Positions 1 through 4,943 of a DNA stretch of 6,378 nt are shown here, piece after piece. Every line of letters starts with the position of its first letter. The first letter of the stretch is position 1. Origin of the DNA: Oscillospiraceae bacterium (lineage in GTDB: Bacteria; Bacillota; Clostridia; Oscillospirales; Oscillospiraceae); contig JAEDIZ010000114.1 in the NCBI GenBank assembly GCA_016296635.1, positions 1 to 6,378 on the forward strand, read 5' to 3'. A model generated the notes under the pieces. That model was not told the DNA's origin and made no database searches. It saw only the letters and a program-made list of their open reading frames with translations. Made by a program: the position numbers and the translations under genes.

Positions 1-73
1 AAACTAAATGCCTGCAAACAATACGGTGGACTGGATTTTAACTTTTCAATTAACTCAATCTGCTGCCTGCTGT

Positions 74-298
74 TTATTTCTGCATCGGATATGGCTTTTT
101 TATATCAGTTAATTCCAGAATATAGTCTGAGGAAGTTTTATAATACTGAGCCAGGGCTGCGACAAATCTTGTCGGTATTTCTCGCTTGCCTGCTTCATAA
201 TTACTGTACACTCTTTGGTCGATGCCAAGAAATGCCGCGACCTCTTTCTGCTTCAGATCGTGATCCTCGCGTAGATCCCGGAGCCTATGATAATACAT
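74..298 (-). CDS. XRE-family helix-turn-helix transcriptional regulator (small, single domain)
   Basis: A 74-residue DNA-binding protein that is essentially one Cro/C1-type HTH domain. The classical pattern is visible: RLRDLREDHDLKQKEVA at residues 5-21, helix 2 QKEVAAFL (17-24), recognition helix DQRVYSNYEAGKR (27-39), then the conserved hydrophobic tail ALAQYYKTSSDYILELTD (48-65). The ending KPYP is usual for small Clostridia XRE proteins, so it looks complete. Three in-frame starts are possible: GTG at 307, ATG at 304 and ATG at 298. I chose 298 because AGGTGAT sits upstream with 8 bases between AGG and ATG; the other two overlap or crowd that site. It diverges from the 391-618 gene across a 92-bp gap with paired inverted repeats, so control of itself and that neighbour is likely but inferred. 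The family call is secure; the target is unknown. Confidence 0.9.
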   Translation of the reverse strand: MYYHRLRDLREDHDLKQKEVAAFLGIDQRVYSNYEAGKREIPTRFVAALAQYYKTSSDYILELTDIKKPYPMQK

Positions 299-325
299 TT
301 TCATCACCTGTGGGAATCATAATGC

Positions 326-368
326 ACTATCGTATGCTAGTATTGATTTTACTATTATATGGTAGTAA
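326..368. promoter_or_regulatory. Paired inverted repeats ACTA-N8-TAGT, candidate operators for the XRE regulator
   Basis: The divergent gap 299-390 contains two inverted repeats of the same architecture. One is ACTA (326-329), 8 bases, TAGT (338-341). The other is TTACTA (349-354), 8 bases, TAGTAA (363-368). Their centres are 25 bp apart, about two and a half helical turns. A perfect minus-strand TATAAT (359-354) lies inside the second repeat, though I see no convincing -35 at 17 bp for it. Placement between an XRE gene and a divergent small gene fits an autoregulatory operator pair. The binding role is inference. Confidence 0.45.
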
Positions 369-390
369 AACAAAAGACGGAGGTGATGGT

Positions 391-618
391 GTGACCGATT
401 ATCTGGAATCATACCGGCAGCTGCTTGTGGCGGTTTCTGCCGCGCAGAAGGAACTGAGACGGCGGAATTACGGAGTTGCAGAGCAGATCCTTTCGGAGGC
501 GATGCAGGAACATGTGCAGACGGCCGGGCGGCAGCCGGAAAACAAGCTGCCGGAGCACAGCTTGGCCGCGTATGCACGTCGGCATCATCTGTGTGTTTTT
601 GGTTCGGAAACAGAATAG
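391..618 (+). CDS. Hypothetical small protein, 75 residues
   Basis: I do not recognise this family. The start is GTG at 391, set by an excellent site: GGAGGTGAT begins at 379, with 7 bases between GGAGG and GTG. The open frame extends upstream to 91, but that part has no such site and runs antisense through the XRE gene. The N-terminal half (TDYLESYRQLLVAVSAAQ, then KELRRRNYGVAEQILSEAMQ) looks like two amphipathic helices. The C-terminal half is polar, with ARRHHLC near residues 62-68. No signal peptide, membrane segment or metal motif is obvious. It diverges from the XRE gene and is followed after 17 bases by a strong hairpin, so it appears to be a single-gene transcript. A partner of the regulator is possible but unproven. 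Confidence 0.65.
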   Translation: MTDYLESYRQLLVAVSAAQKELRRRNYGVAEQILSEAMQEHVQTAGRQPENKLPEHSLAAYARRHHLCVFGSETE

Positions 619-635
619 AAAAACGTGCACGGATG

Positions 636-670
636 AAAAACCGCGCAGGCAGAATCCCTACGCGGTTTTT
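636..670. terminator. Bidirectional intrinsic terminator
   Basis: A perfect 10-bp stem: AAAAACCGCG (636-645) pairs with CGCGGTTTTT (661-670) around a 15-base loop. The A-run before and T-run after make it usable from both strands. It sits between convergent genes, 17 bases after the 75-residue gene's stop (plus) and 15 bases past the zinc-ribbon gene's stop (minus). Confidence 0.85.
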
Positions 671-685
671 GCTGGGAAAAGAGCA

Positions 686-889
686 TCAGCCCTCTGTTGT
701 CCATACATCCGGAGCAAAGACCGGCTGCGGCTGCGCAGGAAGAACATATCCGCAGGATGGGCAGGTTGAGTCAAGGGACTGCCTGCCGGCCCGGGCAAAT
801 ATTTCTACGGCGCAGCCGCAGTTCGGGCATCTGCGCTCTGTGGGAACCGGGGTGCGGTATTTTCCCATGCAGCCTTCCAAAATAGACAT
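686..889 (-). CDS. Small zinc-ribbon protein, 67 residues
   Basis: The protein has two zinc knuckles, CPNCGC (Cys21, Cys24, plus Cys26) and CPSCGY (Cys43, Cys46), separated by a 17-residue loop. This is the standard four-cysteine zinc-ribbon layout, so one bound zinc ion is expected. The C-terminal tail is Pro/Gln-rich (LPAQPQPVFAP). No other domain is present and the function is unknown; such proteins can bind nucleic acid or partner proteins. The ATG at 889 is supported by GGAGG (901-897) with a 7-base spacer; a second Met at residue 8 has no comparable site. It is the last gene after the methyltransferase and lipid kinase genes, but a 12-bp hairpin separates it from the kinase, leaving almost no room for its own promoter. 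It may depend on read-through. The existence of the gene is well supported; its role is not. Confidence 0.75.
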   Translation of the reverse strand: MSILEGCMGKYRTPVPTERRCPNCGCAVEIFARAGRQSLDSTCPSCGYVLPAQPQPVFAPDVWTTEG

Positions 890-910
890 GAAATCGCCTC
901 CAAGTAAATA

Positions 911-938
911 ATCAGGTGCGGCGTCTGCCGCACCTGAT
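911..938. terminator. Perfect 12-bp hairpin between the lipid kinase and zinc-ribbon genes
   Basis: ATCAGGTGCGGC (911-922) pairs perfectly with GCCGCACCTGAT (927-938) around a GTCT loop. In the plus direction it is followed by TTCAGTTTTT; in the minus direction by the weaker tract TATTTACTT. It therefore could end lipid kinase transcription partially and also stop rightward read-through. The minus-strand tract runs straight into the zinc-ribbon gene's GGAGG, so it may act as an attenuator or RNA-processing/stability element instead. Confidence 0.7.
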
Positions 939-964
939 TTCAGTTTTTCTCCAGTTAAACTTTT

Positions 965-1894
965 TTATTCGGAAACGCATGCTTTTTTGAAATGATATTG
1001 AAGTCCCTTCGGATAGAAAAAGCGAACGGCCTTCGGCACCAGTTCAATGGCTGCATCTTTTGTATGAATGGCTTCGCCGTCAATATTGACAACGTTTTCC
1101 TTTTCACATTGGACGCGCAGGCTTTTGCACTGCACATGGCGGATCAGCTCGGGATAGTTTGCGTATTTGCCTTTCTGATAGTAACCGATGACCCCGGCAG
1201 CCTGCAAAAGACTGACCTTTTTTACCATCAGCACATCCAGAAGACCGTCATCCGGTTCGGCTTCCGGCACGGGATTGAAGCTGCCGCCGTACCACCGGCC
1301 GTTGCAGACGCAGATCATGGTCTGCTCGGCATCAACGGTCTCACCATCCAGCGTAACGGTATAGTGCTCGCTCAGACCGTGGAGCATATTGGAGAGGATC
1401 GAGAGAATGTATGCGCCTTTTCCCGTAACCAGTGGCAGACGCTTGAAGCGGGCAACATCCGTGCCGACCTTGGCGTCAAAGCCGATGGAGAGGATATCGA
1501 TGGAATAGATGCCGTTGCAGCGGATCAGATCAAAACGGGTTTCCTCGGCATCCAGAAGCCGCTCCAGATCGGAAAAGGGCGCGGTTTCGGAGAAAACCTT
1601 GATGGTATCATTCCCGGAGCCGCCGGGGAAATGCGTGACCGATACGTTTTCATAACCGACAATGCCGTTGACGACCTCGTTGAGTGTGCCGTCACCGCCG
1701 CAGGCGTAGATGCGGACAGCTTCGCCGGATTCTGCAGCCTCATGCGCAAGGCGGGTGCAGTCGCCAGGACCGGCAGAAAGCAGAATTTCGTACGCAAGAC
1801 CCTTTGCACCGCAGACGGATTCAATTTTCTTTTTATATTCCTCCGTGCGGTCATATTTTCCAGCTGCAGGGTTGATGATAAAAATATGTTTCAT
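965..1894 (-). CDS. Diacylglycerol kinase-family lipid kinase (YegS/BmrU type)
   Basis: A soluble lipid kinase of 309 residues, the usual length for the family. Family members transfer phosphate from ATP to diacylglycerol or a related lipid at the membrane, returning it to phospholipid synthesis. Visible motifs are INPAAGK (7-13), the nucleotide-binding GGDGTLNEVVNG (66-77) with the catalytic-site Asp68, PGGSGNDTIK (90-99), the C-terminal lobe's DDGLLDVLMV (215-224), and NIDGE (270-274), whose Glu corresponds to the family's catalytic base. The start ATG at 1894 has a purine-rich AAAGGGG about 12 bases upstream, which is a long spacer. It follows the methyltransferase stop by 27 bases on the same strand, so the two are likely co-transcribed. 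The exact lipid substrate cannot be read from sequence; undecaprenol or other lipids are alternatives. Confidence 0.93.
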   Translation of the reverse strand: MKHIFIINPAAGKYDRTEEYKKKIESVCGAKGLAYEILLSAGPGDCTRLAHEAAESGEAVRIYACGGDGTLNEVVNGIVGYENVSVTHFPGGSGNDTIKVFSETAPFSDLERLLDAEETRFDLIRCNGIYSIDILSIGFDAKVGTDVARFKRLPLVTGKGAYILSILSNMLHGLSEHYTVTLDGETVDAEQTMICVCNGRWYGGSFNPVPEAEPDDGLLDVLMVKKVSLLQAAGVIGYYQKGKYANYPELIRHVQCKSLRVQCEKENVVNIDGEAIHTKDAAIELVPKAVRFFYPKGLQYHFKKACVSE

Positions 1895-1921
1895 GGCGGG
1901 AACAAACCCCTTTCCGTTTCG

Positions 1922-3034
1922 TCAGAAGTACATATAAACATTGCACTGCAGCCTGCCGTTATACAGCTTGCGCTTTTTAACGGCCTGCTTGCCGAAATAA
2001 TGCTCGAACTCCGGCTCGGAGGAAATGATATATTGCTTCCAGCCATCGGCAAAGCGGATGTGTCTGCCGAAATCGTGGTAAAGTCTTTGGGCGCTGCGCT
2101 GCTCCAACATACGCTCGCCGTAGGGCGGGTTGCAGACAATCAGACCCTTGTCACAGGGCAACGGTGCTTTTGTGGCATCGGCTTCCCGGAACTCGATGAG
2201 CTTGCCGACACCTGCTTTTTTTGCATTGGCACGGGCGATCTCCAAAGAGGCCGGATCGATATCCGTACCGAGGATGCGGTATTCACCCCGGTATTCATGA
2301 TCGAGCGCTTCCGTGCGTGCCTGCCGCCACACGGATTCATCCACACAGGCCCATTTCTGAGCACCAAACGAGCGATTCAGTCCCGGCGCACGGCCCAGGG
2401 CAATCATGGCAGCTTCGATGCAGATGGTGCCGGAGCCGCAGAAGGGATCCCAGAAGAAGTCCCGGCCACGGTAGCGCGCTAAGTTTACCATGGCGGCTGC
2501 CATGGTTTCATGCAGAGGCGCAAGATTCGCGATTTCACGGTAGCCGCGCTTATGCAGACTGACACCGGAGGTGTCAAGGAAAACCTCCACATGATCCTTC
2601 ATGATGGAAAAGCGGATCTGATAAGTGGCGCCGGTTTCCGGCAGCCAGCCGAGCCCGTATTTTTCACCAAGTCTTGTGACGGCGGCCTTTTTGACGATGG
2701 CCTGACAGTCCGGCACCGAGTGGAGCTGGCTGTTCAGACTGTAGCCCTTGACGGGGAAAGCACCGTCCTTCGGAATAAAGTTTTCAAGCGGGATGGCCTT
2801 GACGCCCTGAAAAAGATCCTCGAAACTGTGGGCATCGAAGCTGGCAAGTAGGATCATGACACGCTCACCCATGCGGCAGCAGATATTGACCCTCGCCATG
2901 TCGGAAAAGCTTCCGGAAAAAAATACGCGCCGATCCTCCACGCGGACATCTTCAATACCGAGACGGCGGATCTCATCTCCAACCAGTCCCTCGAGGCCGA
3001 ACAGACAGGGGACGCAGAATTGTAACTGTTCCAT
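1922..3034 (-). CDS. THUMP-domain class I SAM-dependent RNA methyltransferase (RlmL/YpsC-like)
   Basis: A 370-residue RNA N-methyltransferase, probably a 23S rRNA guanine-N2 enzyme by analogy to the N-terminal half of E. coli RlmL. Order: an N-terminal ferredoxin-like/THUMP region (about 5-155), the linker motif HKRGYRE (161-167), then a Rossmann methyltransferase with SAM motif DPFCGSGT (196-203), acidic-loop GTDID (256-260), and catalytic NPPYGER (302-308), the N-methylation signature. The open frame extends 39 codons upstream to 3151, but I chose ATG 3034: GGAG lies 6 bases before it, homology begins there, and the likely promoter -10 (3089-3084) would exclude the longer start. It is the first gene of the minus-strand unit with the lipid kinase behind it. 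The family is certain; the exact modified base is inferred. Confidence 0.93.
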   Translation of the reverse strand: MEQLQFCVPCLFGLEGLVGDEIRRLGIEDVRVEDRRVFFSGSFSDMARVNICCRMGERVMILLASFDAHSFEDLFQGVKAIPLENFIPKDGAFPVKGYSLNSQLHSVPDCQAIVKKAAVTRLGEKYGLGWLPETGATYQIRFSIMKDHVEVFLDTSGVSLHKRGYREIANLAPLHETMAAAMVNLARYRGRDFFWDPFCGSGTICIEAAMIALGRAPGLNRSFGAQKWACVDESVWRQARTEALDHEYRGEYRILGTDIDPASLEIARANAKKAGVGKLIEFREADATKAPLPCDKGLIVCNPPYGERMLEQRSAQRLYHDFGRHIRFADGWKQYIISSEPEFEHYFGKQAVKKRKLYNGRLQCNVYMYF

Positions 3035-3083
3035 GCAGATCTCCAGAAAGTTTGCTGCAGCAAAGCAGCAGAGTATTATTTTT

Positions 3084-3112
3084 AGTATATCGATTCCGCG
3101 CGAAAATAGCAA
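3084..3112 (-). promoter_or_regulatory. Sigma-70-type promoter for the methyltransferase-lipid kinase unit
   Basis: On the minus strand, TTGCTA (3112-3107) lies 17 bases before TATACT (3089-3084), matching 4/6 and 5/6 of the consensus at ideal spacing. Transcription would begin near 3077, giving a leader of about 43 bases that contains the perfect palindrome TTTGCTGCAGCAAA (3051-3064) and the GGAG site at 3044-3041. Confidence 0.6.
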
Positions 3113-3144
3113 ACACTTATTTCCTGTTTTGCGAAATATTGCGG

Positions 3145-3173
3145 ATGACAAGTCCGCCTTTTGTGCGTATAAT
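3145..3173 (+). promoter_or_regulatory. Sigma-70-type promoter for the nfeD-SPFH unit
   Basis: ATGACA (3145-3150, 5/6 of TTGACA) lies 17 bases before a perfect TATAAT (3168-3173). Transcription would start near 3180, only about 17 bases ahead of the NfeD ATG. The -35 lies within an inverted repeat, GCGGA (3141-3145) and TCCGC (3153-3157) around 7 bases, which could be a regulator site. Confidence 0.7.
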
Positions 3174-3196
3174 AATTTTTGAAGGGAGTGGATCCT

Positions 3197-3646
3197 ATGT
3201 CACTAGCTGTAATCATTTGGATCATTGCCATTGCGGCATTTCTGACCCTTGAGGCGGCGACGGTAAGTCTGGTGTCCTTATGGTTTGTCGGAGGTGCGTT
3301 CTGTGCCATGGTCGCGGCGATTCTGGGCGCCGGCTGGCTGATTCAGTTCGCCGTATTTGTACTTGTTTCGGCAGCGCTGCTGGCGCTGGTGCGGCCGCTG
3401 GTCAGAAAGTATGTCAGCCCGAAGGCAACCCGCACGAATGCAGACCGGCTGATCGGCAGACAGGCCCTCGTTACCGAGGACATTGACAATCTGACCGCAA
3501 AGGGCGCGATTCGCATTGACGGCGTGCTTTGGACAGCAAGAAGTGCCGATGAAAGCCTGATCGCCGAGGGAACCCGCGTGATCATCACCTGCATTGAAGG
3601 CGCAAAGGTCTATGTGAAACCGGCGGACGCAGCTGCAGAAAAGTGA
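3197..3646 (+). CDS. NfeD-family membrane protein (short form)
   Basis: A 149-residue integral membrane protein of the short NfeD type (YbbJ/NfeD1b-like), the usual partner of SPFH/stomatin proteins. Three hydrophobic segments are visible at about residues 4-26, 28-45 and 47-66, ending in the basic stretch RPLVRKY (66-72). The C-terminal soluble OB-fold domain carries the family pattern NADRLIGRQALV (81-92) and GAIRIDGVLWTARS (103-116). The short form lacks the serine protease domain of long NfeD proteins, so no proteolysis is expected. ATG 3197 is chosen because GGGAG lies 8 bases before it; an in-frame TTG at 3179 would place that site inside the gene. It has its own strong promoter and is followed 57 bases later by the SPFH gene. 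A role in organising membrane microdomains is known for relatives, inferred here. Confidence 0.92.
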   Translation: MSLAVIIWIIAIAAFLTLEAATVSLVSLWFVGGAFCAMVAAILGAGWLIQFAVFVLVSAALLALVRPLVRKYVSPKATRTNADRLIGRQALVTEDIDNLTAKGAIRIDGVLWTARSADESLIAEGTRVIITCIEGAKVYVKPADAAAEK

Positions 3647-3703
3647 AGCAGCGCCCGTTTGCCTGAAAAAACAATTTGAGGAAATCAGAAGGAGGAAAAA
3701 TTT

Positions 3704-4630
3704 ATGGAATGGATACCCGTACTCGTAGTAGCATTATTTGTTCTTCTCGTCATTATCCGCAATATTTTTGTCGTTCAGCAGTCCAAGGCATATGTCATTG
3801 AACGTCTGGGTGCGTTCAGCAAGGTCTGGCAGGTCGGCATTCACTTCAAGGTGCCGTTCATTGAGCATGTGGCCAAGAAGGTCAGTCTGCGTGAGCAGGT
3901 GCTGGACTATCCGCCTCAGCCCGTTATCACCAAGGATAACGTCACCATGCAGATCGATACCGTTGTCTATTTCCAGATCACCGATCCGAGACTCTATACC
4001 TACGGCGTGGAACATCCTATGATGGCCATGGAAACCCTCACGGCAACCACCCTTCGTAACATCATCGGCGCCCTCGAGCTGGATCAGACGCTGACCTCCC
4101 GTGACGTCATCAACACCGAGATGCGTTCCATTCTCGATGAGGCAACCGATCCCTGGGGCATCAAGGTCACCCGTGTGGAGCTGAAGAACATTCTGCCGCC
4201 GCAGGATATTCAGAACTCCATGGAAAAGCAGATGAAGGCTGAACGCGACCGCCGCCAGGCAATTCTGCAGGCGGAAGGCACCAAGCGCAGTCAGATCCTT
4301 GTGGCAGAAGGTGAGAAGGAAGCAGCCATTCTTCGTGCGGATGCCGAGAAGCAGGCGGCAATCCTTCGTGCAGAGGCAGAAAAGCAGGCAGCCATTCTCC
4401 GTGCAGACGGCGAAGCACAGGCAATCCTTGCGGTGCAGAAGGCTATGGCAGATTCTCTGGAACTGCTCAATCAGAAGGCGCCCAACGATCAGGTCATCAA
4501 GCTGAAGGCACTTGAGGCCATGCAGAAGGTCGCAGACGGCCAGGCCACCAAGATCATCATTCCCTCCGAGCTGCAGGGTCTTGCAGGACTGGCAGCCGGC
4601 GTAGCGGAAACAGTAAAGGAAGTAAAGTAA
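3704..4630 (+). CDS. SPFH/stomatin-prohibitin family protein (QmcA/paraslipin type)
   Basis: A 308-residue membrane-anchored scaffold protein of the slipin/QmcA type. One N-terminal hydrophobic helix (about 4-24) anchors it. The SPFH (Band 7) domain follows at about 25-185, with QQSKAYVIERLGAFSKVWQ (25-43), the internal TKDNVTMQIDTVVYF (76-90) and GIKVTRVELKNILPP (152-166). Next is an Ala/Glu-rich helical stalk with regular 11-residue repeats (192-246), then a conserved C-terminus with IIIPSELQGLAGL (284-296). Relatives form large ring or cage oligomers on the membrane and pair with NfeD proteins. The ATG is set by AGGAGG with an 8-base spacer. Lysine is mostly AAG and isoleucine is almost always ATC/ATT, as expected of a well-expressed gene. 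The next gene starts one base after its stop. Confidence 0.95.
   Translation: MEWIPVLVVALFVLLVIIRNIFVVQQSKAYVIERLGAFSKVWQVGIHFKVPFIEHVAKKVSLREQVLDYPPQPVITKDNVTMQIDTVVYFQITDPRLYTYGVEHPMMAMETLTATTLRNIIGALELDQTLTSRDVINTEMRSILDEATDPWGIKVTRVELKNILPPQDIQNSMEKQMKAERDRRQAILQAEGTKRSQILVAEGEKEAAILRADAEKQAAILRAEAEKQAAILRADGEAQAILAVQKAMADSLELLNQKAPNDQVIKLKALEAMQKVADGQATKIIIPSELQGLAGLAAGVAETVKEVK
4277..4441 (+). repeat. 11-residue (33-bp) repeats in the SPFH stalk
   Basis: Five consecutive 11-residue units cover residues 192-246. The three best are GEKEAAILRAD, AEKQAAILRAE and AEKQAAILRAD (203-235, bases 4310-4408). The flanking units are GTKRSQILVAE and GEAQAILAVQK. The hendecad period fits a nearly straight or right-handed coiled coil, as in SPFH/vault-type stalks. 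The DNA units differ at synonymous positions, so the pattern is kept by protein selection and is not a fresh duplication. Confidence 0.85.
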
Positions 4631-4631
4631 A

Positions 4632-4823
4632 GTGAAGGAAAACGAACGCTTTGTCCGGATCCAGAAGGAAGGCAGCGAGTTTGGTATGGCTCGCCAGATC
4701 TGGGTGGACAAGGTCACGGGCGTAACCTATCTGTGGATGTGCTCCGGCTATGCCGGCGGTCTGACGCCGCTGCTGGATGCAAACGGAAATCCGGTCATCA
4801 CCAGGATTCCGAGAGAAGATTAA
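4632..4823 (+). CDS. DUF6440-like small protein, 63 residues
   Basis: A small protein of unknown function that I recognise as resembling DUF6440. The supporting core is WVDKVTGVTYLWMCSGYAG (24-42) followed by GLTPLLDANGNPV (43-55), typical of this family. No signal peptide or membrane segment is visible, so it should be cytoplasmic. The start is GTG at 4632, one base after the SPFH stop, with AAGGA about 10 bases upstream inside the end of the SPFH gene. This tight packing implies translational coupling and co-expression with the NfeD and SPFH proteins. A later in-frame ATG at 4686 would cut off the first 18 residues and has no good site. The family call is from memory of the motif; the function and any physical link to the SPFH complex are unknown. 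Confidence 0.75.
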   Translation: MKENERFVRIQKEGSEFGMARQIWVDKVTGVTYLWMCSGYAGGLTPLLDANGNPVITRIPRED

Positions 4824-4881
4824 CAAAGCCCTGAGGGTTTTCGCAGGCAGATCGTTTTGCAATCCGGCTTGCAGGGCAGAA

Positions 4882-4918
4882 CCCGAATTGGTCTCGAAAG
4901 AGATCAATTCGGGCTTTT
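4882..4918 (+). terminator. GAAA-loop hairpin after the NfeD-SPFH-DUF6440 unit
   Basis: A 14-bp stem with one G-U pair: CCCGAATTGGTCTC (4882-4895) pairs with GAGATCAATTCGGG (4900-4913) around a GAAA tetraloop, followed by CTTTT. The T-run is short, so termination may be partial. Only 25 bases separate it from the asparaginase ATG, leaving no space for a promoter between; it may therefore work as an attenuator for that gene. Upstream, 4824-4881 shows only small weak hairpins and no clear promoter. Confidence 0.75.
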
Positions 4919-4943
4919 CAGATGAAGATCAGGACGGTAAAAA

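Noticed and set aside
91..390. A 100-residue N-terminal extension of the 75-residue hypothetical protein
   Set aside because: It runs antisense through the XRE gene and its operator region; GTG 391 has a near-perfect ribosome site.
992..2482. A 496-codon plus-strand open frame opposite the lipid kinase and methyltransferase genes, even crossing their junction
   Set aside because: It is in codon register with both real genes, so it stays open simply because they avoid TTA, CTA and TCA codons; it has no ribosome binding site and no recognisable domain. The 27-base gap keeps both genes in the same frame, which explains the crossing.
3035..3151. A 39-residue N-terminal extension of the methyltransferase
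   Set aside because: It would start upstream of the likely -10 box and lacks a ribosome site, whereas ATG 3034 has GGAG at 6 bases and matches where family similarity begins.
3734..4717. A 327-codon minus-strand open frame opposite the SPFH gene
   Set aside because: It is in-register antisense of a well-supported gene, Leu/His/Cys-rich shadow composition, no start site. Same codon-avoidance explanation.
4824..4943. Possible T-box or riboswitch leader of the asparaginase gene
   Set aside because: No T-box consensus or known riboswitch core was visible; only a terminator-like hairpin and weak small stems are supported.
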